Of a DNA stretch of 64,000 nucleotides, positions 8,363-17,800 are shown one piece after another (position 1 is the first letter of the stretch; every line of letters starts with the position of its first letter). The position numbers and the translations under genes are program-made. The notes under the pieces were generated by a model, which saw only the letters and a list, made by a program, of their open reading frames with translations, made no database searches and was not told where the DNA came from. Origin of the DNA: Superficieibacter sp. HKU1 (GTDB lineage: Bacteria; Pseudomonadota; Gammaproteobacteria; Enterobacterales; Enterobacteriaceae); contig NZ_CP119754.1 of NCBI RefSeq assembly GCF_029319185.1, forward strand, positions 3,906,001 through 3,970,000, in the 5' to 3' direction.

Positions 8363-9230
8363 GACGCACCTCCCGGGTCAGAACGTCACTGAAATGGCTC
8401 TGCCACTCAGGGAACAGTTCACACGCGAGGTCGTGCATGGTGACGGCTGCGGCCGGACCTTTGCGGCGTGTTTTGTATTCCAGACGATGCACGGGCTGCT
8501 GCTTTACGTGCCCCAGTTTGAAAATATCCAGCGCCTCGATACGGGTATTGAGTAAACGATAAACGTCACGGTTGCCCAGCGCAGAGGCGTCGTAATGTTT
8601 TTCGTTAATGATGGCGGCAAGACCGTCCATTGCTTCACGGTCAAGCAGGGTGTTTTCGATACAGTTGACGAGAATGGAAATATCAGGAAGGCGGATACCG
8701 TAATTTTCATAGGTTTTCAGGCGGTTAAGCATGTGAAGGGAGCCGCGGATAAATTCGCGGACATCCGGAAGGATGGGTTTAACAACGCCCATCACATTAC
8801 CGGTAGAGGAAAGGAGGGAAAGTTCGGTCATGACGCCTGTTGCGCCTTTCGAATCCACAATAATGACGTCATAACGGTTAAAGAAAGGATGCTGAAGTAT
8901 GTTACGCAGGCGAAGACGGCCATCTGCAGCGTGGAGCATCGCGGTCGGCAACAGTTCGTCCGGGTCGTTAGAGTAGATGACATCGAGATTTTTTATGGCG
9001 GTCTGCGAAATGCATTGCATATGGTCACTGACCATCTGCATCAACAATTCATAGAGACCGAAAGGGGATTCATGCTCCAGCGCGAAGATACTGCTGGCTG
9101 TGGGCTGGGAATAGTCTGCATCCACAAGAAGGGTATTCAGGCCAGCATCGGCAAGAAAACCGGCAAGGTAAGCAGCAAACGTGGATTTGCCTTCTCCACC
9201 TTTGGGAGAGATAACGGGAAGTATTTTCAT
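8355..9230 (-). CDS. parA: ParA/Soj-family partition ATPase
   Basis: 291 residues from the ATG at 9228-9230; a GTG at 9237-9239 is an alternative three codons upstream. The deviant Walker A KGGEGKST is at residues 10-17, followed by TLLVDADYSQP and the second-aspartate motif DVIIVDSKG near 125. The ATPase positions DNA with ParB. In PAPI-1/SPI-7 elements soj/parA is the last gene before the attachment site, and here it ends 58 bp from the tRNA-Phe-derived att core, as expected for the ICE end. Confidence 0.9.
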   Translation of the reverse strand: MKILPVISPKGGEGKSTFAAYLAGFLADAGLNTLLVDADYSQPTASSIFALEHESPFGLYELLMQMVSDHMQCISQTAIKNLDVIYSNDPDELLPTAMLHAADGRLRLRNILQHPFFNRYDVIIVDSKGATGVMTELSLLSSTGNVMGVVKPILPDVREFIRGSLHMLNRLKTYENYGIRLPDISILVNCIENTLLDREAMDGLAAIINEKHYDASALGNRDVYRLLNTRIEALDIFKLGHVKQQPVHRLEYKTRRKGPAAAVTMHDLACELFPEWQSHFSDVLTREVRHV

Positions 9231-9288
9231 TTTGCACACTCTTTACAGTATGCAAATACGCCTGTTTACAAACTATTAACTTTGACTC

Positions 9289-9340
9289 AGGGATTGAAAA
9301 TCCCCGTGTCCTTGGTTCGATTCCGAGTCCGGGCACCACC
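9289..9340 (+). other. Attachment site: 3' end of a tRNA-Phe gene (ICE/island junction)
   Basis: The 52 bp match the 3' part of an enterobacterial tRNA-Phe: the GAA anticodon loop (GGATTGAAAATCCCC), the T arm (GGTTCGATTCC) and the acceptor end GAGTCCGGGCACCA. The 5' half of the tRNA is absent; unrelated sequence precedes position 9289, so this is an att copy and not a working gene. Its tail, CCGAGTCCGGGCACCACC, recurs at 49547-49564. The site lies between ICE parA and an integrase remnant and so marks the junction of two elements. Confidence 0.9.
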
Positions 9341-9494
9341 TTTCCTTTTTATGCTTCCCTATAAATCCCCATGTATTTGTGACTCAATGAGTTAGCGTAA
9401 AAACTTTCCTGATACGTTTTGATTTATCTCTGTGTATCCGGAAAATTGTGGGGCAGATTACGGGTCATTCAGTTCGATGAATGGAGAGACCCTC

Positions 9495-9693
9495 ATGTTG
9501 ACTGACAGTAAAATCCGCGCCGCGCCCCCCCGAAAAATCCTACAAATTCACCGATGCATAACGTCTGTACCTGACGGTATCTGCCAGCGACTCTAAGCTG
9601 TGGTATTTCCGCTATCGTTTTGAAGGTAAGGAAAATCGTCTGGCCTTCGGCCCCTATCCTCAGGTTACGCTGGCAGAAGCCCGTAAAGGTTAA
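9495..9693 (+). pseudogene. P4-type integrase remnant
   Basis: The ATG at 9495 opens a start typical of P4-family tyrosine integrases (MLTDSKIRAA). A frameshift near the C7 run at about 9524-9530 moves the match to another frame (YKFTDA), followed by a stop codon and then RLYLTVSASDSKLWYFRYRF and LAFGPYPQVTLAEARKG, ending at TAA 9691-9693. Only the N-terminal arm-binding region survives; the catalytic domain is gone. It lies about 155 bp inside the att site, the usual place and orientation for such integrases, so it probably belonged to the T6SS island. Confidence 0.85.
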
Positions 9694-10150
9694 GGGCGCT
9701 GAAAATCAGCAGGTACAGGACTTACCGGGATAGTTTCCGGCCAGGTGAAACGTCAGCCAGCAGACTGGCGCAGTGAAGGATGACCCCTGCCGCAGGTATT
9801 TTTGCGGCCCGGCGATTGCAGAAGTTTGCACCTAAAGGTATTCCTTGTAAATGTGATAGGCATCCCAATGTTATTTAATTATTAATTCAATACCGTATCG
9901 ACCATCATTAAAATGATGATGTAAATTTCAGCAGGGTATAAATAATTTATAATATTATGCATTTTAATTTAGCAGTAGCTATTATGAATTAATTTTTCAA
10001 AATAAAACTGATTTCATTGTGTTTTTTCATTCATACTAATTATTTTTTACGTAATACCATTCGCTAAATGAATGTTTTTATTGTTACAGGAAACAGCGGT
10101 ATAATGATTGTCGAATTTGGGCGTGTCAATATGGAGATAAGGACTCATCG
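9694..10150. other. AT-rich intergenic stretch without a gene
   Basis: No open frame with a ribosome site or recognisable homology is visible. The first 150 bp resemble moderate-GC backbone; from about 9860 the DNA is strongly AT-rich with ATTTAATTAT-like runs and probably contains the promoter of the lipoprotein gene starting at 10151. Confidence 0.6.
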
Positions 10151-10963
10151 ATGAATATGAAGCCACTGTCCGCTATAATTTGTACCCTTTTACTCGCCAG
10201 TTGTTCGAAATCATCATCTATTGATGGCCGGAAAACCGGAGCGACTACACCACGAATGGACGGTATTCCCGCTGTAACAACACAACTTACCGACCGGGAT
10301 GTTTTTGGTGATGAGCTAACGCTGGATATTACGGAAGAAGATATTGAGAATGCGGTGGAGGCAGCCTCGGAGGGGTTTGAGATACCGCTGAAGTCCTCCG
10401 TTATTCTGGTGGAATCAGGATCACGCGCACCTGATGTTATTATGCAGAAGGAAATGCAGCGATATTACCAGGTTTCCATTTTCTCCGGTATTCCTGTCGC
10501 CAGGAAAAAAAGGGCTGTTCAACTGGTAACACCAGTAAAGGAAACAGTCAGCGACACGGAAAATTTTTCAGACAACAAAAGCGGCATAATCAATGCCAAT
10601 TATATGCAGGCGCTGCGCTACATCGGCGCAAAGGGAAGGCAAAAGACCATTGTGGTTTACTGGAGCGAACTTGAAGCCGGGAAATATAATGCTGCCACAA
10701 AAGAGGTGGTCTGGAAAAAATATACTGGCGGGAATGTTTCCGGATCATCGCTGCGCTATCTGATCCGGTTTGCACTGGTGGATGTTGCGACCGGGGAGTG
10801 GGCAACGTACTCACCGGTTAACACAGAATTGATGGCTGTTGCGTTAAGCGGAGAAACAGGCAATAAAAAGGATATGACAGAACAGCAACTTGTAGATCTG
10901 AAAAAGAAAACCTGTAAAATGGTGGTTGAGGATCTGGTCAATCGGTACAGCAATAAAATCTGA
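10151..10963 (+). CDS. Putative lipoprotein, function unknown
   Basis: 270 residues with an N-terminal signal and lipobox LLASC (Cys about 18), hence probably membrane-anchored. The AAGGA box 7 bases upstream supports this ATG. The mature part holds an acidic stretch (LTLDITEEDIENAVEAASEGF, about 55-77) and a C-terminal region with TIVVYWSELEAGKYN and LVDVATGEWATYSPV, which looks like an all-beta/alpha secreted domain. I recognise no family. It is the only intact gene between the integrase remnant and the T6SS effector remnants and is on the opposite strand to the T6SS operon, with its own AT-rich upstream region. Confidence 0.7.
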   Translation: MNMKPLSAIICTLLLASCSKSSSIDGRKTGATTPRMDGIPAVTTQLTDRDVFGDELTLDITEEDIENAVEAASEGFEIPLKSSVILVESGSRAPDVIMQKEMQRYYQVSIFSGIPVARKKRAVQLVTPVKETVSDTENFSDNKSGIINANYMQALRYIGAKGRQKTIVVYWSELEAGKYNAATKEVVWKKYTGGNVSGSSLRYLIRFALVDVATGEWATYSPVNTELMAVALSGETGNKKDMTEQQLVDLKKKTCKMVVEDLVNRYSNKI

Positions 10964-11018
10964 CGGATACGGGCTGTGTCATTCAGGAATACCGGCCGCC
11001 GATGATTTACGGTGGCAG

Positions 11019-11372
11019 TCAGCGGTACGAAAATTTCCGTGTATCCGGATCATCTTTTTCTCTGACCAGAAACAGTGCCAGTGGCCGCTGCCTTGCCGAA
11101 ATATCCAAATAATATGCCGCATTGAATGCAAGAAATGCCGCATTATTTAATTTAGTTCGTATTGCCATACCGAATCCAACTGAGCCAGCAATAAACTTCC
11201 CGACAGCATATGCCAGAATACCTTTTGCTACCATATCTGTAGCCAGATTAGCAGCCAACCCCATAACTGCCTTCCGTGCTTTATCCATAACAGGATAGAT
11301 GGATTCTCCAATCAGGTGTTCCAGAGTATCATCTCTTTTTGTCGGATCCTGGTTACCTTCCGGTGAACTCAT
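11019..11372 (-). pseudogene. Truncated duplicate of the Hcp-linked effector C-terminal region
   Basis: The 117-codon frame is almost identical to residues about 155-237 of the effector at 12062-12970 (shared PTKRDDTLEHLIGESIYPV and AANLATDMVAKGILAYAV). At the DNA level 11081-11351 aligns with 12237-12508. A one-base deletion near the ATTATT run throws the last part out of frame, and homology ends abruptly at 11081. Both the N-terminal half and the true C terminus are missing. A GTG- or ATG-started product could still be made but would lack most of the protein. It is best read as a recombination scar of an older effector copy. Confidence 0.8.
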
Positions 11373-11537
11373 ATTTTCTTAATTATTTCAGCAGTACGCG
11401 AGAGTTCAGGGATACAATATCCACATTTTTTGCACAGACGCTATCAGATATAGTGGACTCGCTGACATCCCGAATTAACGATATCTTTCAGGTGCTCAAA
11501 CCTGCATCCTGATATTTATTAGTTATAGCACTGACGG

Positions 11538-11834
11538 ATGCAGGATATAAATCCCTTTGCTGTAACGCCAGATCCCCAGTATCGAGAGCGTTTGTATTTC
11601 CCATCAGAGTTCGCGCATGAAGGGGATACCCTGTTTATTCATAAACAACAGTATCCAGCATTTTTCAGGCAAAAAACACCAGTACGGCCAGTCAGGAATT
11701 GCTTTACCCTTCATTCATTAACCGGACACTTTCGATTTTTGCCACGGATCCGGGATGTTTTTGCAAAAGAAATCTACAATATTAACTGGACTGACAACAG
11801 AATTATCTATGATATTTCATTCCTTAAAAAATAG
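11538..11834 (+). CDS. Doubtful 98-residue ORF in the 11373-11879 gap
   Basis: An open frame encoding PFAVTPDPQYRERLYFPSEF and a basic, aromatic-rich remainder. No good ribosome site precedes it and I recognise no family. It may be a gene fragment carried with the effector duplicate. The rest of the gap (11373-11537 and 11835-11879) shows nothing beyond AT-rich DNA. Confidence 0.25.
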   Translation: MQDINPFAVTPDPQYRERLYFPSEFAHEGDTLFIHKQQYPAFFRQKTPVRPVRNCFTLHSLTGHFRFLPRIRDVFAKEIYNINWTDNRIIYDISFLKK

Positions 11835-11879
11835 CTTACATAGCAAATTACACTCACAGATATTGCTGATGAGAGATCG

Positions 11880-12065
11880 TCATCTGATAATCTTATAAGC
11901 AAAATAAATTATGACTACAGCAATAGGGATAAATAATGCATCAAAGTACCCGGGAATATATTCAAGCACCACAAGCATAATGGCGACAATAGCTATAACC
12001 ATAAGATTGGGAATTATGAGGTCATTAAATATCCTTGTAACCAACCATCTAAATACTTTCCTCAT
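11880..12065 (-). CDS. Small two-helix membrane protein, probable immunity to the Hcp-linked effector
   Basis: 61 residues with two predicted transmembrane helices (about 18-35, LMVIAIVAIMLVVLE, and 41-59, FIPIAVVIIYFAY) and a basic N-terminal head. Its ATG overlaps the stop of the upstream effector gene by 4 bp (ATGA), a tight coupling often seen for toxin-immunity pairs. A membrane-embedded immunity protein suggests that the toxin acts at the cytoplasmic membrane. This is inference from position and topology; no known immunity family is recognised. Confidence 0.65.
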   Translation of the reverse strand: MRKVFRWLVTRIFNDLIIPNLMVIAIVAIMLVVLEYIPGYFDALFIPIAVVIIYFAYKIIR

Positions 12066-12970
12066 TTTATTATTCCCTTGAAAAATCTTATTGCATTTTC
12101 TCCAGCATTGGCACCATAATCACCAATAAATATTTCAATTGGCAGGTAATCTTTAAATAGAAATAAAAACATTTCCAGATTATTCATATATAATAAACGA
12201 TAAAGTTCAGGATTACAGTATTCTAGCCTTTCAGCCGTGGCCGCTGCCTTGCCAAAATATCCATAATAATATGCCGCATTGAATGTAAGAAATGCCGCAT
12301 TATTTAATTTAGTTCGTATTACCATACCGAATCCAAATGAGCCAGCAATAAACTTCGCGACAGCGTATGCCAGAATGCCTTTTGCTACCATATCTGTAGC
12401 CAGATTAGCAGCCAACCCCATAACTACCTTCCGTGCTTTATCCATAACAGGATAGATGGATTCTCCAATCAGGTGTTCCAGAGTATCATCTCTTTTTGTC
12501 GGATCCTGAAGATCTTTTAGTATTCTTTCGATTTCTTCTGTATCAAGATTAAGATCGTAACACATTAAAAGCGAAGGGTTATCCTTGCAATAATTTAAAT
12601 AATAAGTAGCCTTTGCTATTATTCTAAGCTGTGTTTCCTCATCATACTTTCCCAAAATATAGAGTATACACATGTATAAAATATCAAGAAGGGCATCAGT
12701 GCGTTTTAGAAACTCCTTAGTACATATATACATTCTCTTATCATCATGCCGCAAATCTACACAAGTGTTGTTATCACTAAGGAACGCACAGACGCCCCTT
12801 CCTATTCCCCTTTCTGTACCGTCCAGGATTACCCCTACTGTTTGGGATACTCTTGCCATGAAAGATGCAGTACCTTTATGCAGTGAACGGGCAATGTGGT
12901 TCATATTCTCCTGCTGTTCAAGTCGTGTTTTTACATATAGTGAATTATTCTCATACGTCTGATCTTTCAT
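12062..12970 (-). CDS. Putative T6SS effector encoded directly after hcp
   Basis: 302 residues, low GC compared with the tss genes. The start has AGGAG five bases upstream and lies 23 bp after the hcp stop, so the two are cotranscribed. The N-terminal half is helical and polar; residues 185-240 form a hydrophobic, glycine/alanine-rich segment (VVMGLAANLATDMVAKG, ILAYAVAKFIAGSFGFGMV) that could insert in a membrane. A second hydrophobic stretch is at about 263-283. It is not a recognised toxin family. The 61-residue membrane protein overlapping its end, and a decayed duplicate at 11019-11372, both fit a diversifying effector locus. Membrane disruption is the most likely activity. Confidence 0.65.
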   Translation of the reverse strand: MKDQTYENNSLYVKTRLEQQENMNHIARSLHKGTASFMARVSQTVGVILDGTERGIGRGVCAFLSDNNTCVDLRHDDKRMYICTKEFLKRTDALLDILYMCILYILGKYDEETQLRIIAKATYYLNYCKDNPSLLMCYDLNLDTEEIERILKDLQDPTKRDDTLEHLIGESIYPVMDKARKVVMGLAANLATDMVAKGILAYAVAKFIAGSFGFGMVIRTKLNNAAFLTFNAAYYYGYFGKAAATAERLEYCNPELYRLLYMNNLEMFLFLFKDYLPIEIFIGDYGANAGENAIRFFKGIIK

Positions 12971-12993
12971 TTCCCGCTCCTGGTGCTAAATCG

Positions 12994-13473
12994 TCAGAAA
13001 AGCCGCTCTTCCCACAGGCTGTAGGCACTGGTCCCGGCAATACAGTGCTCCTGGGTAATACTTTCATAGCTCAGTGACAATGACTCTTCCGGTTGTCCCT
13101 CGCTGTGGTTGATGGTATGCGGCACAATATGCTTAATACTGGCGATGCGGGCGTTAATCAGCTTCACTTTATAATACAGTTCATTAATGCCAAAGCGGTT
13201 GGTCCGGTAATACTCAAAATCACAGGTCAGACATTCGTTTTCGCTGATAGCCTTACTCAGCAACGGGGAGGATTTATCCACCGGCTTCTGGATCGTCAGC
13301 ATCTGATGATTCACGTTCTGTGCGCGGGTCAGCCCGTGGGACAAACCTAACACCATAATCTGATCCATATGCGCAATCTGCGCTTTATTTCCAATGGAGG
13401 CCATGGAAGAACAGCCTGCCGAGATCAGCCCCTGAAGGTCACCGTTCAGTGTCAGATAAACCGGATTAGCCAT
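12994..13473 (-). CDS. hcp: Hcp-family T6SS tube/effector-carrier protein (second copy)
   Basis: 159 residues. MANPVYLTLNGDLQGLIS, the GHxx-like loop region and IKHIVPHTINH / EESLSLSYESITQEH are characteristic of the Hcp1 family, whose hexameric rings stack into the T6SS inner tube and can carry small effectors in the lumen. An AAGGAG box sits before the ATG. It differs clearly from the Hcp at 33322 and is followed at once by a putative effector and immunity gene, so it may be a dedicated carrier for that cargo. Confidence 0.9.
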   Translation of the reverse strand: MANPVYLTLNGDLQGLISAGCSSMASIGNKAQIAHMDQIMVLGLSHGLTRAQNVNHQMLTIQKPVDKSSPLLSKAISENECLTCDFEYYRTNRFGINELYYKVKLINARIASIKHIVPHTINHSEGQPEESLSLSYESITQEHCIAGTSAYSLWEERLF

Positions 13474-13496
13474 AATAAACTCCTTTGATTTCGTCG

Positions 13497-14837
13497 TTAT
13501 TTTTCGGATTTGATTTCGGTTGCCGTCTCCGGCATCCCGCCGTTTTTCAGCAGCAGCCAGCGACTTAACACGCCGTCCAGCCGTTCATTAATCTGTTTTT
13601 CCAGTGCCTCAGTATTCTGCCCCCGTGCGCGGGCGTCCTGGTACTGCGTCAGCAGGGATTCCAGCGGCGTTTCCTGACCCAGCCCCCGCTCTGCCTGCCA
13701 GATAACATTCTTTATATAGGAAAGGGTCAGCCCTTCTTTCTCACGCTGCATCACCAGATCAGCAAAAGCGTGTAAATCCTGGCGGGTCTGGAGCCAGCCG
13801 CGCAATTGTGGACTGCTCTGTGCGCGGTTTTTCAGTGTTTCATTCCATTTCGCACTTGCCTGCTGCTGTTGCAGACTCTCCGGCCAGCGGCTGTCGGCGG
13901 TACGGGTCATCTGCATACCCGTCTCCAGCAGTTGTAATGGCGACGTATCAGGAAGCTGTTGCAGCCGTTGCCCATAGCTGTTCAATTCAGGCGATACCAG
14001 CCAGACCGTTGCCGCACCCTGTGCCGTATCCCTGACCTGTGCCAGTTGCTGCTGCATCGGGTACACCTGCCACCACCAGAGCGCGGCGGCGATAACCGCA
14101 GTAGCGGCGACACCCGACATAAAACCTTTCACCGGACTGCCCTGACCGGCGATACCGCCATTATCCGCCAGACCACGGACTTCCACCCGCATCTCCGGCA
14201 GGTCGGGGAGAGGAGCGACGGCCTCAGTAGCCATGGGCGCATTACTTTCCGGGGCATAGACCAGCGTTCTGACGGTGGCCTGTGTGACAGCATCGGTATT
14301 ATTCCGGGGTTGCGGTTCCAGCCTTTTGCGCGTGTTCTGCACAAAATACAGCAGGTTCTCCACGCGCGGCGGGCGCTTCAGCTCGACCTGCTGGAGTTTG
14401 TCACAGATAAGCTGTAAGGCCCGTTCGGTGCGGTACAGCAGCGGCAGGTCGTTTTCCGCAAAGGATGTCTGCTGGCGCAGGATATTTCCGGTACGGGTGT
14501 TGAGCCAGTCCAGCATCTCGGTGCGTGCAGATCCACTCTGTGGCCAGAATTTGTCCCATTCACGGGTAATCATTGCCGCCAGCAGTTCAGCGCCTTCACA
14601 AAAACCGGCCAGCCCCTGCGTGCGGGTACGCGCCAGGGTGTAGTAGGTGGCCGTGTGCAGATCCACACCATTGGCCTTAAAAATTGTCAGCGCCAGCGAT
14701 TCCACCAGCCGCCAGTTCATTTCCGGCTGCGACGGATGGCTGGCCTTATTAATTTCCTCGCGGATAGCGACGAACTCCGGCAGATTGCGCGGATCGCTGC
14801 CGGTCACGATAGTTTGTGTCAGTACATCGTTGCTCAT
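13497..14837 (-). CDS. vasL: T6SS VasL-like protein (ImpA N-terminal domain plus membrane helix)
   Basis: About 446 residues from the ATG at 14835-14837, chosen because GAGGAGACAGG lies directly upstream and longer frames would overlap tssM. The N-terminal 200 residues carry the ImpA_N/TssA-like domain (LPEFVAIREEINKASHPSQP, DWLNTRTGN). A single transmembrane helix near 240-257 (MSGVAATAVIAAALWWWQVY) precedes a helical C-terminal VasL domain. In the Vibrio cholerae VAS cluster vasL follows vasK (tssM), the same order as here. VasL-type proteins are accessory TssA relatives thought to help stabilise the sheath or baseplate. Confidence 0.88.
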   Translation of the reverse strand: MSNDVLTQTIVTGSDPRNLPEFVAIREEINKASHPSQPEMNWRLVESLALTIFKANGVDLHTATYYTLARTRTQGLAGFCEGAELLAAMITREWDKFWPQSGSARTEMLDWLNTRTGNILRQQTSFAENDLPLLYRTERALQLICDKLQQVELKRPPRVENLLYFVQNTRKRLEPQPRNNTDAVTQATVRTLVYAPESNAPMATEAVAPLPDLPEMRVEVRGLADNGGIAGQGSPVKGFMSGVAATAVIAAALWWWQVYPMQQQLAQVRDTAQGAATVWLVSPELNSYGQRLQQLPDTSPLQLLETGMQMTRTADSRWPESLQQQQASAKWNETLKNRAQSSPQLRGWLQTRQDLHAFADLVMQREKEGLTLSYIKNVIWQAERGLGQETPLESLLTQYQDARARGQNTEALEKQINERLDGVLSRWLLLKNGGMPETATEIKSEK

Positions 14838-14847
14838 CCCTGTCTCC

Positions 14848-17800
14848 TCAGTACAGCGTATCCGGTAGCCGGAACTGGCTGAATAGCCCACCACTAAACG
14901 GGTTGTCTTCGGTATCAGCGTGTATCCGGTAGACCATAGCACCACCGTCCACGTTAAAGCGCACGCTGAATGTCCCCTCTTCCACGCCAGTTAGCTGTCC
15001 AGCCCCGAACAGGCGGAACTGTGCCCACGGCCCACTGAAGCTGATGCTGCGTGGTGCGCCGCCACTGACGCCAACCAGCGTCAGCTTGCTTTCATTACCC
15101 TCGCGCATGTTGTTCGGCCAGACCAGATGGGCGGTGTAGTTACGCCCCTGACTGTAATCGACTAACTGACCGTCGAGGTTCAGCACGCTGCGGCGCTTGT
15201 TACCGGAAAGCGAAACGGTCTCCACCGCAAATGAAGTGCCCAACCCGTTCTGTCGGCTGAAGAAGATGTCGCGGATTTTTTGTGCCGTCTCAAGCTGGGT
15301 ACGGATATCCTCACGAATAATCACGGCATTATCGCCGTCCTCCAGGCTCAGGTCGTTTTCCATAAACAGTTTCAGGTTCTGCTGGTAAAAAGTGTCCAGC
15401 ACGCCATCCGGCTTAAAGAAACGCTCAAACGCATCCAGCGACGCATCCTGCGATGAGCGCGGATTGAACGGATAGTTGTTTGCCAGTTGCTCGTTGAACG
15501 GTCTGACCACGTTGTCGCGCCAGTCAATTTCCATATAGTGAACGGCTTCCACCATCACCACATGCCATGCCTGGTCGGCCAGCTTGCCCACCCAGCGGTT
15601 AAGCGGCGCGGGCAGGGTTTTCGCCATCTGGCGGGTAGCGAAAATGGGATCGCTGCTGTTCTGGTCAAGACGTAACTGGACGGCTTTCAGCGCCGATTTC
15701 CCCGGCACCGGCGCATTCTGTATCGCCAGCAGGTAACGGTGCAGTTCTGTTAACTGCTGATACACTGCCTGAAACGTGTTTTCCTTGTTATTCTGTACCG
15801 CCAGCGTACTGTTTTCCGGCGCAAATTCATGTCCAAGCCGCGTCAACAGGCGATAGCCCGGCTCCGCCTGGGCGTCTTCACGTTCTTTATCAGAAAGTTT
15901 TTCAGAGAGAACAGCAGGCTGCGTGTTATCCCGCAGCGCCGTCAGCGCCCGCTGTAATGGCTGGTCGCCGCTGATAACCTGCTCCAGCGCGCCGGTCAGT
16001 TGCGCAATGGACTCATAGTCGCGCACGTTGAGGTTGTCCATTCCCGCCCGCCAGGTGGCGGTGTAATCACTGATATACTGTTCAGTAAGCTGGCGCTGGA
16101 TTTCTGCCCGGTCAGCCTCGCTGTATTTCACGCTCTGCGTCAGGTTCAGTACCCACGAGTCCAGTGCCGTCAACTCAATCAGTTCATTTCGTTGCTTTAC
16201 AAAGTAATTCTGTAGTCCGTAACGGGTAAGGAACTGCGGGACAACCAGTTTGTTGTCATCTGAGGAAATAAACACCTGATCGAATGTCGGGCCAACCTGA
16301 TCGCGCAGGTTCAGATCGGCAGGCAGTACGCCCAGCGCCCGTGTTTTCAGGCTCTGGTAGACACGCTGGTAAACCGGCAGCTTACTGAGTTCTTTTTGTG
16401 CTGACACTACCGGGCCGTTATACGGCGTCCAGCGGCTGATGGCGTCGCCGTCGCCCGCCGCACGCTCTGCGTGCCAGTCGGTATGCTTCAGGGCATAGTC
16501 CAGATGGGACATGAGTTGCGCCTGAACGTCACGCTGGCCGTGAAACTTATCGCTCCAGCGCTTTGCCATGTACTGTTTTACCACCTCATTATTGCGCCCG
16601 CTTTTATCCTCCAGCATTCTCATGACACGCAGCACGGCAAGTTTTTCTTCGCTTTCTGGTGGTGCAGCATTCATTTCCTTCACCAGACCGTTAAACAGGG
16701 CGGGCAGATAACGCTGCTCCAGCAGTTGCAGGTAGGTCTGTTCCACATACGGCCCGACACGCCTGCCCTGGTACAGTCCCATATCGGCCAGGCGGCTGCG
16801 ATCCCCCCAGTCACCATAAGCCAGGGTGGCGTCGCGAACCGGGTTAAGTAATGGCAGTTGCAGATTACCATAGTCATCCATACCCTGCGGCGGCTGTATG
16901 GACATAAAGGCTTCAGCCTGTTTCAGTACCTGGACGCCGGAGGTGTAGTTGGCATTGTAATAATGGTGCCAGCCGGTGATTAACAATAATGCCGCCACCC
17001 CGCCCACTGCGGAAAAGACGGTCAGACGGCGACGGCTCCTTATAAGCCAGGAACGGCTTTCTCCGGCCAGATTCGGTTCTGCCAGCAGCGCCTGTGGAAA
17101 CAAATTGCGGGAAAAATAAGGTGCGGTATCCACCAGCGGCCAGGCCGTCAGCGGACTGCTGCCCAGCCGGTACTGCCGGGCGGCAGACTGGGTGAAAATA
17201 TCATCCATCTGACCGCGTTGCAGTGATGAGGTGAGATAGACGCCACGCAGCATGACATCCATGTTTTCACCGTCCAGCAGGCCATCCAGCAGCGCCACCA
17301 GATAGTCCCGGCTCCCCTGCATCTGGCGGACAAAACTGAACAGGGAACTGCGCATATGCGTCTGCGTGAGCATCAGATCCGGCGTGGCGTGGTTCATTCG
17401 CTCACACCATGCCTGCCAGAAAGCATCCAGCTCGGTGCGCCAGTCTTCATTTTCATGGGCGCGGCGGGTGAAGGTGACGCCCAGAACCGTATCGCGATCT
17501 TTTTTATCCAGAGACTGAAACAGGGCGGCAAACCCGTGCAATAAATCCAGCCGTGTCAGCACCACGTAAACCGGTAACTGGCAGTGAAGGTGCTGGCGTA
17601 CATCCTGCAAACGGCTGCGCAGCGTGTGTAACAGATGCTCACGCCGACGTTTATCAGCGGTCAGCAGATCAGGTAAATCGAGAGTGATAATGATCCCGTT
17701 CAGCGGCTGGCGGGCACGCTTTTCCACCAGCCAGTCCAGGACATGCTCCCATAAACGGCGGTGCAGGACACCGGCATCCGGTTGTTCACAGAGCGCACCG

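Noticed and set aside
9070..9339. 89-residue minus-strand ORF running across the att site into parA.
   Set aside because: It is the antisense of the tRNA-Phe end (GLGIEPRTRGF-type peptide, a common false ORF at tRNA ends) and overlaps parA in another frame.
9289..9340. Functional tRNA-Phe gene.
   Set aside because: Only the part from the anticodon stem to the 3' end is present; the acceptor 5' strand and D arm are missing, so it is an attachment-site copy.
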